The notes: generated from the letters alone by a model not told the origin. A stretch of DNA of 43,195 bases from an uncultured Christensenella sp. (GCA_949290515.1 CASERZ010000015.1:1-43195); one strand, 5' to 3'; shown: positions 8,072 to 16,487, counted from the stretch's first letter. A program made the numbers and translations.

Positions 8072-8410
8072 ATGAAGAAGAAGGTATTTCTTTCCGTTGC
8101 AATCGTAGTGCTTGCAGTAATGCTCGTATCGGTATTCGTTGCTTGTACTCCCAGTCAGGAAAAGGTTGACGAGAAGTTCAAAGAAGAGGGCTATGTCGGC
8201 CTTGCAACTTCTTTGGGTGAATACAAGGGTTCTGTTTACACCAAACTCACCGAGACCATAACCGTTTTCTGGTTTGAAAACAGCGAAGACGCAAAAGAAG
8301 CTTACGACGAGCTCAAGAGCGACGACAGCAAGAAGAATCTTTGCAAGAGAGGCAAGGCAATCGCATTCGGTACCGAAGGCGCAATCGACCTCTTCAAGAA
8401 GATTATCTAA
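8072..8410 (+). CDS. Small lipoprotein of unknown function
   Basis: This 112-residue protein has an export signal (KKK, a 20-residue hydrophobic core) ending in the lipobox FVAC (about residues 23-26), so a mature lipoprotein of about 87 residues is expected on the outer face of the membrane. The mature part is rich in Lys, Glu and Asp, with an alternating helix/strand pattern and a TITVFWFENSEDAKEAYDEL stretch (a strand then a helix) like a small ferredoxin-like fold. I do not recognise the family. AGGAGG precedes the ATG by 5 bases. The gene has its own promoter and terminator, which supports it as a real, separately expressed gene. Confidence 0.8.
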   Translation: MKKKVFLSVAIVVLAVMLVSVFVACTPSQEKVDEKFKEEGYVGLATSLGEYKGSVYTKLTETITVFWFENSEDAKEAYDELKSDDSKKNLCKRGKAIAFGTEGAIDLFKKII

Positions 8411-8426
8411 TCTAATCGGGGTTAAT

Positions 8427-8461
8427 AAAAAAGAGAGGGCAAGTACCTCTCTTTTTTTTTG
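8427..8461. terminator. Bidirectional terminator between converging genes
   Basis: AGAGAGG (8432-8438) pairs with CCTCTCT (8446-8452), followed by nine T on the plus strand. On the minus strand the stem is followed by TTTTTTATT. It therefore ends both the lipoprotein gene and the ABC operon. Confidence 0.9.
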
Positions 8462-8476
8462 TCCCTATTAAAGTAT

Positions 8477-9163
8477 TCAGTGACTGATAGCTTCGTCGCT
8501 TACAATCTTGCCGTCGGATAGCACGATTAATCTGTCGCAGTATTTTGCAATATCCTTTTCGTGAGTGATTACGATAATAGTCTTGTTGAATTTTTGGTTT
8601 ATTCTCTGCATCAGCTGCATAATATTATCGGAATTTTCGCTGTCGAGCGAGCCTGTAGGCTCGTCTGCCAAGAGTATTTCGGGGTCGTTGACCAGAGCGC
8701 GCGCTATGGCTACTCTCTGTTTTTCTCCGCCCGACAATTCTCTGACCTTCTTTTTGACGTAGTCCTTAAGCCCCATCTGGCAAATAAGTTTTACCGCTCT
8801 CTCGTCCTTGTCTTTTATTTTCTCTTTGGAAAAGTCGAGAGGCATTCTTACGTTTTCTATCACGCTGCACTCTTCTATCAAAAAGAATTGCTGCATAATA
8901 ATTCCTACTTCTTTATTCCTGAATTGCGACAGCTGTTTTTCGCTGAGCTTGTTGATTTCTTTGCCGTCTATCTCGACCTGCCCGCTCGTGGGATAATCAA
9001 CGCCTGCTATAAGATGCATAAGCGTGGATTTACCGCTGCCGGATTTTCCCATAATCGCGACAAATTCGCCGTCTTTAATCTCCAAATTTACGCTGTCGAG
9101 AGCTCTGCACTCGTTGCTTTTGCCCTCGTTGTAAATCTTTGACAAATTCTTTGTTTGTATCAT
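8477..9163 (-). CDS. ABC transporter ATP-binding protein (MacB/LolD type)
   Basis: This 228-residue ATPase powers the membrane proteins encoded just upstream in the same operon. All ABC elements are present: Walker A GKSGSGKST (about 41-49), Q-loop MQQFFLIEE, signature LSGGEKQRVAIARAL (about 141), Walker B ILLADEPTGSLDS and the switch His in IVITHE. The LolD/MacB subgroup is indicated by LSGGEKQRVAIARAL plus ADEPTGSLD and the short length. The start at 9163 is preceded by AAGGGGG and its ATG overlaps the upstream stop (ATGA), so the genes are translationally coupled. It is the only ATPase for four permease-like genes and is the last gene before a terminator. Confidence 0.95.
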   Translation of the reverse strand: MIQTKNLSKIYNEGKSNECRALDSVNLEIKDGEFVAIMGKSGSGKSTLMHLIAGVDYPTSGQVEIDGKEINKLSEKQLSQFRNKEVGIIMQQFFLIEECSVIENVRMPLDFSKEKIKDKDERAVKLICQMGLKDYVKKKVRELSGGEKQRVAIARALVNDPEILLADEPTGSLDSENSDNIMQLMQRINQKFNKTIIVITHEKDIAKYCDRLIVLSDGKIVSDEAISH

Positions 9164-10209
9164 ACTTCCCCCTTCTTGAAGCTTCCCGCTATGCATATTC
9201 CCACAAGAATTGCCAACGTGAATATATAAGGTATCAATGTTAGTATCACGGAAGGTATAGCTATTTTGCCAAAGCCGATTGCGATATATATTACGGCAAT
9301 AATCACCGTGAATACCAACGATGCAATAGTCTTTTGGAAGACCTTTTCGTCGGATTTTTTAAGGTTGAAGAATATAGCGCAAGCATATACTGCAAAAGCC
9401 GCAGCCATACATAGCGCGCAAGCTACGGCTATAGGCTTGGCATACGACGAAGTAGTGTCGTATGAAGAAAGCAGAATTTCCACGTCGGAAAAATAGTTGA
9501 AACTGTCGTCTGCAAAACCGAAATCGGATATTGCCGCCTTGACGTCTTTCAATTCTCCCGAATACAATACTGAATACACTCTGTCCTTGCTTTCGTGTGC
9601 GGACTCCTCTCCCACAATTGCCGTCAAATCACCTACGTAAACTCCGTAGTTGGTAAAAACCTGATTGACGGGGTCGAAAGAATTGTTTTGCAAAATATCC
9701 GTTATCTTAGCGTTGAGGGTAAAAGTTTCTTCCTCGCCTCTGATGCGGATACTTATATTTCCGCCCGCCGTAAACGTATCTTTATACGCGCTTCCGAGTA
9801 CTACCGTAATCTCTTCTGCCGAAGCAGGCGCGTAATTAAAGCCCTCGGATTTTACTCCTTTAAGACAGTATTCAAAAAAGTTTTTATCTGTGATATACGC
9901 GTTACCGCCTGAGACAGGCGTAGTGACGTAATATAAGGCAGATGGAGATATGTATCCCTCTATTTTGTCCGAAGCCGCTGCGACAGAATCCATATACGCT
10001 TTTTCGCCGCCGTCTGTTATTTTGACTTCAAAAGGCGTAAACGCTACGGCTTTATTTTTAAAATCCGTATTGCTGTTTTCTAATATTCCGCTGTAAAACG
10101 AATAATTTTCCTCGGCTACGACGACCTTAGTTACCGTCTGATTATAAGCTACCAAAGCAACGGTAAGAATTATCGCACATACTACTATCAATACGCTAAA
10201 TTTCTTCAT
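9160..10209 (-). CDS. MacB/FtsX-topology ABC membrane protein (4th of the operon)
   Basis: This 349-residue protein has the mechanotransmission-type ABC (type VII) topology: one N-terminal membrane helix (about 5-22), an outer domain of about 230 residues, then three helices near 257-279, 293-315 and 319-343. The outer domain shows VVLGSAYKDTFTAGGNISIRIRG-like beta-strands reminiscent of the periplasmic core domain of MacB. No conserved signature can be named, so the family assignment rests on topology and the adjacent LolD-type ATPase. It overlaps the ATPase gene by 4 bases and the preceding gene by 14, so it is clearly in the operon. It probably forms a dimer with one of its paralogues. Substrate unknown. 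Confidence 0.82.
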   Translation of the reverse strand: MKKFSVLIVVCAIILTVALVAYNQTVTKVVVAEENYSFYSGILENSNTDFKNKAVAFTPFEVKITDGGEKAYMDSVAAASDKIEGYISPSALYYVTTPVSGGNAYITDKNFFEYCLKGVKSEGFNYAPASAEEITVVLGSAYKDTFTAGGNISIRIRGEEETFTLNAKITDILQNNSFDPVNQVFTNYGVYVGDLTAIVGEESAHESKDRVYSVLYSGELKDVKAAISDFGFADDSFNYFSDVEILLSSYDTTSSYAKPIAVACALCMAAAFAVYACAIFFNLKKSDEKVFQKTIASLVFTVIIAVIYIAIGFGKIAIPSVILTLIPYIFTLAILVGICIAGSFKKGEV

Positions 10210-11278
10210 AGTTCTTTACCTCGCTTATCTTCTTATCTTTCTTTGCAATAATCAAGTATCTTATCAGCGCGGCAATAAATCCCGCCGCAAAAACCGCTAA
10301 GGTAATCAGAATTGTCGTAGTCGATATGTAAAACAGCGTATTGGATAACAAGCCGTTTGCGACGAATATCCCCACTATGTTGAGTATAAACGCCGCTACC
10401 ATAGCGACCGTGCAAAGCACCATTTCTCTCTTTCCCCTTGCATTGTAAACAAATGCCGTTATCGACGCGATAATCAATATTACGGATAACGAAAGCAAAA
10501 ACTGCGCGTCTTGCTTGTCTTCAAAAAGGACGGGCAATTGGCCGTTGTAAGATACCTGCGCGTCCTCAAAAACTCCGTAGACAGAGGCGTCGGCCATAAA
10601 AGCCTTTCTCTCATCGGTACTTCCTACTCCTTTGGTAGCATCTCTGTTGAGATACAACGCTCTGCCTGTCAAATCAACCGTATCGCTGAGATATGTATCG
10701 TCGCAGAAGACAAAACCCGCCTTTTGCATTTGAGTAAGCCGATGTGTATCGACGTATTCGGGCCACTTGCATATAGACATTTTTCCCGATACGTAAGCCT
10801 TTACGGATATAGTCTCTTTGCTGTCTATATCTGTAAAATTCATAGTGAAGGTATCGCCGACGTTGTAAGAGTCGTAATGGTCTCCGCACACCATAACGGG
10901 ATACGTACCCTCCGGTGCGGACGCGTCTTTAAAAGGCACGCCTTCCGAGAGAGCGTAAAACAAATCGAGTTTTACAGCGTCTGCCGCCATATAAGCATAA
11001 TGCACTGCACCCGATTCGTCGGCAAATACAGCCGTGGGATTATAATAAGAATAGCCCGTATAATTGTCGTATTTTTCTTTCAATGCCGCATCCATAGCCT
11101 GCAAATCGGTATCGCCGTAAGGCACAAACTTGTATTGAAACACAGGTTCTATACCCGCAAAAGACGTCTGACGATAATTGTCGCACGTATTCATATAGCC
11201 TACCGAATACGCAACTCCAATCAACGCGATAGCGAAGACCAGCGCGAATACCGTAAAATACAGTATGTTTTTTCTCAT
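10196..11278 (-). CDS. MacB/FtsX-topology ABC membrane protein (3rd of the operon)
   Basis: This 360-residue protein has one N-terminal membrane helix (about 8-28), an outer domain of about 235 residues and three C-terminal helices (about 265-282, 289-311 and 316-342). The outer domain contains VMVCGDHYDSYNVGDTFTMNF, the type of strand-turn-strand seen in MacB core domains around a 'G..V.' element. The start overlaps the previous stop as ATGA (11275-11278). Sequence similarity to the other three membrane proteins is low by eye although topology and size match, so these look like old paralogues. The function is inferred from the operon. Confidence 0.82.
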   Translation of the reverse strand: MRKNILYFTVFALVFAIALIGVAYSVGYMNTCDNYRQTSFAGIEPVFQYKFVPYGDTDLQAMDAALKEKYDNYTGYSYYNPTAVFADESGAVHYAYMAADAVKLDLFYALSEGVPFKDASAPEGTYPVMVCGDHYDSYNVGDTFTMNFTDIDSKETISVKAYVSGKMSICKWPEYVDTHRLTQMQKAGFVFCDDTYLSDTVDLTGRALYLNRDATKGVGSTDERKAFMADASVYGVFEDAQVSYNGQLPVLFEDKQDAQFLLSLSVILIIASITAFVYNARGKREMVLCTVAMVAAFILNIVGIFVANGLLSNTLFYISTTTILITLAVFAAGFIAALIRYLIIAKKDKKISEVKNYEEI

Positions 11279-12423
11279 AATTCCTCCCTTAACGAAGATA
11301 ACATATTTTTCTTCTTTATCGCCTTTTTCGATAAAAGCGTTATCAATCCCACTTGTACTATATTGATTAAGAATACCGCTATCAGATGCCTATAGTCGCT
11401 GCCGTAATTGATTATGAAATCTCCCATAAGGAATTTATCCGCAATAAAGTATATTACGTCGGCAATCACCGTCATAATAAGCCCCAACAAAAACATCATT
11501 CCGTACACGTCGCTTTCGTATGCGCCGTAAAGATATATCGTGCTCAAAAGCTTTTTGGACGAATAAGATATCAACAAAACCACCATCAGCGTACTCAGCA
11601 ATATCATTGCGACAAGCAACACTACTATAGGCACGAACATCATCAAAAGCATATTGCTTTCCTTCTCTGTATTGCTTATTATTTTATCTATCGTAGCGGT
11701 GTAACCGTTGTTTCTCAATATTTCGTAATTATATTGCAAATTTTCCTCGGATATTCCGTCCTTAAATCTTATATAATACGCACCCGAATCTACAAAACAA
11801 GGCTGAAGCCCTTTTGCAATCATCTGTTCACGCGAAAAATACAATACTTTTTCGTCCTCTTCCAGACTTCGGAACAAATTATCAATAAAAAACCAATCGG
11901 ATGATGCGGAGCCTCCTCTCAATTCCAGAACAGTTGCTTTCTTAGGCAAAATGCCCGCGACTACACCCGATACGGTCTTATTGAGAAATTGCATAGACAC
12001 TTGTTCGCCCAACTTAAGATTGCAGGATTGAGATACCACTATCTCTATTGCCCCGTCGGTAGACGCATCGAACCACCTGCCCTTATATAGCGGTAAATCC
12101 AAAAATTCGTGTATGCGGGCGGGATACATAGACGCTATAATTCCTTGTCCTTTTATTGCCACCCCGCCTTCCGACTTATTGACCGCAACCTCCACGTCTT
12201 TGAGACTGTCCACTTTTTCCTTGCTTATTATAGAGTATACCGACCCGTTGGCGGCAAGCTGCTCGGCATATTTCACCTGACCTCCTTGCATAAATGAAAA
12301 CCTGCAAAGCGTAGCCACGCCGAATACGGTAAGGGCAAGCTGTAAAATGACGAGAACCGTCAAAAAAACGTTTCTTTTGACAAGCAAAAACGAATATTTA
12401 AGCCAAGCAACAATCCTCTTCAT
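11275..12423 (-). CDS. MacB/FtsX-topology ABC membrane protein (2nd of the operon)
   Basis: This 382-residue protein is the most MacB-like of the four. A helix at about 20-42 is followed by an outer domain with LPLYKGRWFDASTDGAIEIV, CNLKLGEQVSM and VSGVVAGILPK, the typical order of the MacB periplasmic core domain (a residue-rich 'GR.F', then 'A.VLG..G', then 'V.GV'). Three helices follow at about 262-288, 305-328 and 345-365. It starts with ATG 4 bases after the previous stop codon and overlaps the next start. Roles in export, lipoprotein handling or peptide resistance are all compatible; none is shown. Confidence 0.84.
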   Translation of the reverse strand: MKRIVAWLKYSFLLVKRNVFLTVLVILQLALTVFGVATLCRFSFMQGGQVKYAEQLAANGSVYSIISKEKVDSLKDVEVAVNKSEGGVAIKGQGIIASMYPARIHEFLDLPLYKGRWFDASTDGAIEIVVSQSCNLKLGEQVSMQFLNKTVSGVVAGILPKKATVLELRGGSASSDWFFIDNLFRSLEEDEKVLYFSREQMIAKGLQPCFVDSGAYYIRFKDGISEENLQYNYEILRNNGYTATIDKIISNTEKESNMLLMMFVPIVVLLVAMILLSTLMVVLLISYSSKKLLSTIYLYGAYESDVYGMMFLLGLIMTVIADVIYFIADKFLMGDFIINYGSDYRHLIAVFLINIVQVGLITLLSKKAIKKKNMLSSLREEL

Positions 12424-12427
12424 ACAC

Positions 12428-13420
12428 TCACCTTACTACCTTTCTGCTCATAAGTCTTACTATCGACGGCAATGCGCTTAAAATACACATTATAGCAAAA
12501 AGCGCAAAGACTATAAGATAATATCCTATGCCCAAACTGTTTGCTACGCCGAACAAGTACACAAATATTTTGGCAAATAGCGTCCGCTCGAGAATTAAGT
12601 ATATCAACGACGCTATCAGCATAGTCGCGCCGACCACCGTCAATACCTCGAGCAGCATCGCTATAAACAAGTGGCTTCTGTCGGCTCCTATGCACCTCTC
12701 TACCATATAGTCGTAACTTCTCTTGACAAACATATATCTGTAGCACAACACCATCGTAACCGCCGATATGCCGAGTATTCCCACGCCGATTACCGCATAA
12801 TAAGGTTCTCTGACTATCTTATCCGAAAAAGATAAATACACGGGCGCGACAACCTCACAGCCGAAAAGTTCTTCGAGCGTATTTGCGTAATTCTCCACTT
12901 TTTTTTCGCCTATCAAAGGATTGTCTATATCTATAGCGTATACTGTAAGATTTTCGTCTAGTGCTTTCTTGCTAAGTTCTACATAATTTTCAGGCTTCGC
13001 AGTAACGCCTACGACTTTGTAAGTGTTGCCGAATACTTCTATCTCCAGCCCTATCTCCGCGCCTTCAATACTTTCCGATACCAAAGCCTCGTATTCGTCC
13101 TGATTGAGCGCTCTGCCGTTGATAACTCCCGTTGCTTTACCGAAAGTTACCGCAAAAATTCTGTCCTCGTCAAGATACAAAGTTGCTTTATTATACTGTA
13201 TATCCGACAGTTTGTCGGCGCACTCTCCGTACGTTAAATTACCGCCCAAATTCATCTTGTAGATATTGTCTTCGTACATTACGTCCATATGAAGTATATA
13301 GGAAAGGGACACCAACAAGGCTATAAAACCGATTATCTGACAGCAGACAAACAAGGCAAGCATTGCCTTGTTTGTCATAAGAGATTTCATATTCATTCTG
13401 TATCCTGCAATAATTCCCAT
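12428..13420 (-). CDS. MacB/FtsX-topology ABC membrane protein (1st of the operon)
   Basis: This 330-residue protein is the shortest of the four permease-like proteins. It has a first helix near 20-42, an outer domain of only about 160 residues with TGVINGRALNQDEYEALVSES and IGLEIEVFGNTYKVVGV (MacB-like core strands), and helices near 205-225, 250-272 and 292-316. AAAGGA precedes the ATG by about 9 bases. It lies 31 bases after the stop of the secreted protein gene and 4 bases before the next gene, so the whole group is one transcription unit. Confidence 0.83.
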   Translation of the reverse strand: MGIIAGYRMNMKSLMTNKAMLALFVCCQIIGFIALLVSLSYILHMDVMYEDNIYKMNLGGNLTYGECADKLSDIQYNKATLYLDEDRIFAVTFGKATGVINGRALNQDEYEALVSESIEGAEIGLEIEVFGNTYKVVGVTAKPENYVELSKKALDENLTVYAIDIDNPLIGEKKVENYANTLEELFGCEVVAPVYLSFSDKIVREPYYAVIGVGILGISAVTMVLCYRYMFVKRSYDYMVERCIGADRSHLFIAMLLEVLTVVGATMLIASLIYLILERTLFAKIFVYLFGVANSLGIGYYLIVFALFAIMCILSALPSIVRLMSRKVVR

Positions 13421-13451
13421 ATTAACTGTCCTTTACTTTAAAATATCCGAC

Positions 13452-13991
13452 TTAATCGTATATCCATCTGCCCTTGAATCCTAAATCGACTTGTTCCGCG
13501 TCAAAGTCTTCCCATTCATTGGAAGCATAATCTTCATCGTCCTCTCCGACATAACTATCTGCCGTCTTCACAAAATGGGCAGTATACTCATTAAAAATGG
13601 ATATACGGTAAACAAGGGTAGTACAAGTATAATTAAGTAAACTCGACACCATCACTTTTCTGTCGAATTTATAATCATTTGGACTGGGACCTATTCTACA
13701 CATAGCATCCATTTGAATTCCCGATAAAACAGGGATGCTCAATTCTGTTGATACAAAACGCTCCCAATGAGAATATTCATTTGAAGTTTTGATAGGCTGT
13801 ATATCTTCCCAATAATAAGTATATGTATTGAAATATGAAGTCCCTGTATAGTTTGAATTGTATTCATACTCGCAAGTAGGCAAATTCATACTATAAGCTT
13901 CGGCGCGAGTAGTTTGCGTTACTGCCAACACACTTACAATAGTAAATGATAATACAAAAATAAAGATAAGTGCGATTTTTTTCTTTTTCAT
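13452..13991 (-). CDS. Secreted protein of unknown family, first gene of the ABC operon
   Basis: This 179-residue protein has a clear Sec signal peptide (KKKK then a hydrophobic core; likely cleavage after TTRAEA near residue 28) and no lipobox, so it is probably released or wall-associated. The mature part is rich in Tyr, Asn and acidic residues, contains three Cys, and ends in a strongly acidic stretch followed by DLGFKGRWIYD. I recognise no family. The start at 13991 has AGGGGG about 10 bases upstream. Being first in an operon with four MacB-like proteins and an ATPase, it could be the substrate or an effector of that transporter; lactococcin-972-type operons have a similar plan, but no similarity to that peptide is visible. 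Confidence 0.75.
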   Translation of the reverse strand: MKKKKIALIFIFVLSFTIVSVLAVTQTTRAEAYSMNLPTCEYEYNSNYTGTSYFNTYTYYWEDIQPIKTSNEYSHWERFVSTELSIPVLSGIQMDAMCRIGPSPNDYKFDRKVMVSSLLNYTCTTLVYRISIFNEYTAHFVKTADSYVGEDDEDYASNEWEDFDAEQVDLGFKGRWIYD

Positions 13992-14081
13992 AAAATTTCC
14001 CCCTATTGTTTTATATTGCACAACGCATATTTTGCGCTATAGCTATCAGATTTTTACGATAGGTTTTATCAACTTGAGTTA

Positions 14082-14110
14082 AGTATAACATAAGAATTTG
14101 CAAATGTAAA
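14082..14110 (-). promoter_or_regulatory. Promoter of the six-gene ABC operon
   Basis: Minus-strand TTTACA (complement of 14105-14110), 17-base spacer, TGTTATACT (extended -10; TATACT complement of 14082-14087). The start is near 14075, leaving a leader of about 84 nt before the ATG at 13991. No strong terminator hairpin is visible in that leader. Confidence 0.65.
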
Positions 14111-14218
14111 TGCCTTTAGTTAAATTTCTACAAATTATAACAATGTCCGTTATTTTTCTTTTTTGCAGTCTTGATATTTAATAATATGAATTTAGCGTTT
14201 GTATTTACTCCCGCCCGT

Positions 14219-14248
14219 TTGACATAATACAGTCTTTTATATTATACT
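14219..14248 (+). promoter_or_regulatory. Promoter of lysA
   Basis: TTGACA (14219-14224), 18-base spacer, TATACT (14243-14248). Only about 40 nt separate the start from the lysA ATG, too short for a lysine riboswitch. Confidence 0.75.
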
Positions 14249-14293
14249 AAATGTGTAAAATTTTTAATTTATCACTCTGTGACAGGAGACTTT

Positions 14294-15559
14294 ATGGATA
14301 AAAAACCTTTCGTAACACTCGAACAAATCAAAGAGATTGTCAAAAAATACCCTACGCCTTTTCATATCTACGACGAAAAAGGCATAAGAGAAAACGCAAG
14401 ACTGCTCAAAAAAGCTTTCTCGTGGAATAAAGGATTCAAAGAATTTTTTGCGGTTAAGGCTACGCCCAACCCCTATATTCTTCAGATACTCAAAGAGGAA
14501 GGCGCGGGCGTCGACTGCTCTTCTCTCACCGAACTTATGATGTCCGACAAGGTAGGCTTTAAGGGCAAGGAAATTATGTTTTCTTCCAACGTTACCCCCA
14601 AAGAGGACTTCGCGCTTGCCGCTAAACTCGGCGCAATCATCAACTTCGACGACCTCACCCACATAGATTACTATAAGGAAATCGCGCCTTTTCAGGAGAC
14701 TATGTGCTGCCGTTACAATCCCGGCGGCGACTTCACTCTCAACAACGAGATAATGGATACCCCCAAGGACGCAAAATACGGTATGACCAAAGAGCAGATA
14801 AAAATCGCTTACAAAAAGCTCAAGGAATACGGCGTAAAGCACTTCGGCATACACGCTTTTTTGGCAAGCAATACCGTAGGCACAGGCTACTATCCCAAGC
14901 TTGCTGAGATACTCTTCAAGCTTGCTGTCGAGATTCAGCAGGAAGTAGGCATACACTTCGCGTTTATCAATCTCTCGGGCGGCGTAGGCGTACAGTACCG
15001 TCCCGACAAAGAGGGCAACGATATTATCGCTATCGGAGAGGGCGTACGTCAGGCATACGAAAAGATACTCGTACCCGCGGGTATGGACGACGTAGCGATT
15101 TATACGGAGCTAGGCAGATTTATGCTCGCTCCCTACGGCGCGCTTATTGCCAAAGTCATTCACAAAAAACATATCTGGAAGGAGTACGTAGGTCTCGACG
15201 CGTGCGCGGCTAACCTTATGCGTCCCGCTATGTACGGCGCATATCACCATATCACCGTGCTCGGCAAGGAAAACGAGCCCCTCACTTATAAGTGCGACGT
15301 TACGGGCGGACTGTGCGAAAACAACGACAAATTCGCAGTCGACAGAATGCTCCCCCAGGTAGAGATAGGCGACTACGTCAATATCCACGATGCGGGCGCA
15401 CACGGCTTTGCTATGGGTTACAATTACAACGGCAAACTCCGCTCTGCGGAACTTCTCCTCAAAGAGGACGGCTCGGTACAACTCATACGCCGTGCGGAAA
15501 CTCCCGAGGACTACTTCGCTACGCTCGACTTTACTCCTTTCGAAAAGGACAAAAAATAA
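14294..15559 (+). CDS. lysA: Diaminopimelate decarboxylase-type PLP enzyme
   Basis: This 421-residue enzyme belongs to the fold-III PLP decarboxylases and most likely makes L-lysine from meso-diaminopimelate. The PLP lysine is in FFAVKATPNP (about residues 54-63), followed by GVDCSS, GGDF and the glycine-rich phosphate loop NLSGGVGVQY (about 230). The second-subunit substrate motif is GGLCENNDKFA (a CE-x-x-D-x-F variant), and HDAGAHGFAMGYNYNG is near residue 370. ACAGGAG places the start at 14294, not the in-frame GTG at 14279. It has its own promoter and may be co-transcribed with the membrane protein 76 bases downstream. Length and motifs fit LysA better than carboxynorspermidine decarboxylase. 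Confidence 0.9.
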   Translation: MDKKPFVTLEQIKEIVKKYPTPFHIYDEKGIRENARLLKKAFSWNKGFKEFFAVKATPNPYILQILKEEGAGVDCSSLTELMMSDKVGFKGKEIMFSSNVTPKEDFALAAKLGAIINFDDLTHIDYYKEIAPFQETMCCRYNPGGDFTLNNEIMDTPKDAKYGMTKEQIKIAYKKLKEYGVKHFGIHAFLASNTVGTGYYPKLAEILFKLAVEIQQEVGIHFAFINLSGGVGVQYRPDKEGNDIIAIGEGVRQAYEKILVPAGMDDVAIYTELGRFMLAPYGALIAKVIHKKHIWKEYVGLDACAANLMRPAMYGAYHHITVLGKENEPLTYKCDVTGGLCENNDKFAVDRMLPQVEIGDYVNIHDAGAHGFAMGYNYNGKLRSAELLLKEDGSVQLIRRAETPEDYFATLDFTPFEKDKK

Positions 15560-15635
15560 GTAAATACCGCTTTTGCGGATTTATATGCGGCAACAAAAAA
15601 CCAGGGATTAGAAAAAACATATCAGGGGAGATGCT

Positions 15636-16262
15636 ATGAAAAACATTTTTAAGGGAAAACAACAACCCGCTCAAACGCCCGACGAGGCAAAGAAACAAAC
15701 CCAATCCGCCAATGCTGCTCAGCCTGCCGACGGACAACCCGCCGTAGCGCAAGCGCAACAAGCCAAACAGCCCGAGAAGAAAAAAAGCAAACTGCAGATA
15801 TTGTCCATAATATGGACGGTATTTATGTTCGGCTTTTATATCTTCAAGGACGTAATGCAAATAAGAGAAAACGGCTGGACTGCCGTCAACATAATTACGA
15901 CGGCTTTTCTCGCTTTGCAAATAATACTCTTTGTAGTATTTACGGCAATTGCTTCTAAGGACAAGCAGGACGCAAAAAACCGCAAGAATACTCTCAAGTG
16001 GGTCAAAAAAATCAAGAAACTTTCGCTTAAAATCACTACTTTCGTTACGTCCGTATTGATTATCGTAGGCGCGGCTTCTTCGGGAATAGGTATTTTGGAC
16101 ATTATATCCATCGTAGTAGCGGGACTGTCCTTGTTGCTGTTTGTTATCTCTCTTATAAAACTCCTTATAAAAGAGATTATCAAATACAGATTAAGAAAAA
16201 AGATGCAGGAGATTAAAGAAAAGCGCGCTCAGACAAAAGCCGAGAAAACTACAAAAAAATAA
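15636..16262 (+). CDS. Membrane protein of unknown function
   Basis: This 208-residue protein starts with about 50 hydrophilic residues rich in Gln, Ala and Pro with short alternating repeats, then shows four hydrophobic segments: about 56-74, 82-105, 132-150 and 152-175. It ends in a very basic, helix-prone tail (KKMQEIKEKRAQTKAEK). This suggests a cytoplasmic N-terminus and C-terminus around a four-helix membrane core. I do not recognise the family. AGGGGAG precedes the ATG by 6 bases and a terminator follows, so it closes the transcription unit begun by lysA. Confidence 0.75.
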   Translation: MKNIFKGKQQPAQTPDEAKKQTQSANAAQPADGQPAVAQAQQAKQPEKKKSKLQILSIIWTVFMFGFYIFKDVMQIRENGWTAVNIITTAFLALQIILFVVFTAIASKDKQDAKNRKNTLKWVKKIKKLSLKITTFVTSVLIIVGAASSGIGILDIISIVVAGLSLLLFVISLIKLLIKEIIKYRLRKKMQEIKEKRAQTKAEKTTKK

Positions 16263-16270
16263 CAACCTCG

Positions 16271-16294
16271 ATACCGCCTTCGGGCGGTATTTTT
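16271..16294 (+). terminator. Intrinsic terminator after the membrane protein gene
   Basis: ATACCGCC (16271-16278), TTCG tetraloop, GGCGGTAT (16283-16290), then TTTT. The perfect 8-base stem closed by a UUCG loop lies 9 bases after the stop codon. Confidence 0.9.
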
Positions 16295-16366
16295 GTACGA
16301 TTTGTAAAAGTTGGGTATAAACGGTGTAATTTTACGCTTTGCTAAAGAGAATATCTTGTTTTGGTA

Positions 16367-16395
16367 TTGTTAAAAATAATATTTTGTGATAGAAT
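16367..16395 (+). promoter_or_regulatory. Promoter of the trypsin-like lipoprotein gene
   Basis: TTGTTA (16367-16372), 17-base spacer, TGATAGAAT (extended -10; TAGAAT at 16390-16395). The start is near 16402, so the structured leader at 16409-16462 is transcribed. Confidence 0.6.
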
Positions 16396-16408
16396 TATCT
16401 TACGGTTT

Positions 16409-16462
16409 GACGCGTATTATAATAAAAAACCAATAAATACACGCGTCGGCTTGTTTTTTATT
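16409..16462 (+). promoter_or_regulatory. Leader with two mutually exclusive hairpins
   Basis: GACGCGT (16409-16415) can pair with ACGCGTC (16441-16447), and the sequence after it is a T-rich tract (TTGTTTTTTATT, 16451-16462), like a weak terminator. That same tract can instead pair with AATAAAAAACCAA (16421-16433). The two pairings cross, so they exclude each other or form a pseudoknot. This is the shape of an attenuator, but no ligand site or leader peptide is seen. Confidence 0.35.
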
Positions 16463-16487
16463 CAGCTAATAAAAGGCGGTAAACATT

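Noticed and set aside
10511..11395. 294-codon plus-strand frame opposite the third permease gene
   Set aside because: The minus-strand frames overlap as ATGA in a coherent operon with ribosome sites; the plus-strand translation is rich in Arg, His and Cys with no structure.
13452..13991. Lactococcin-972 family bacteriocin
   Set aside because: The operon layout is similar, but the protein is about twice as long and shows none of the Trp/Gly-rich features of that family; kept as unknown.
14249..14293. Lysine riboswitch before lysA
   Set aside because: The promoter leaves only about 40 nt of leader, too short for the roughly 170-nt L box, and no terminator precedes the gene.
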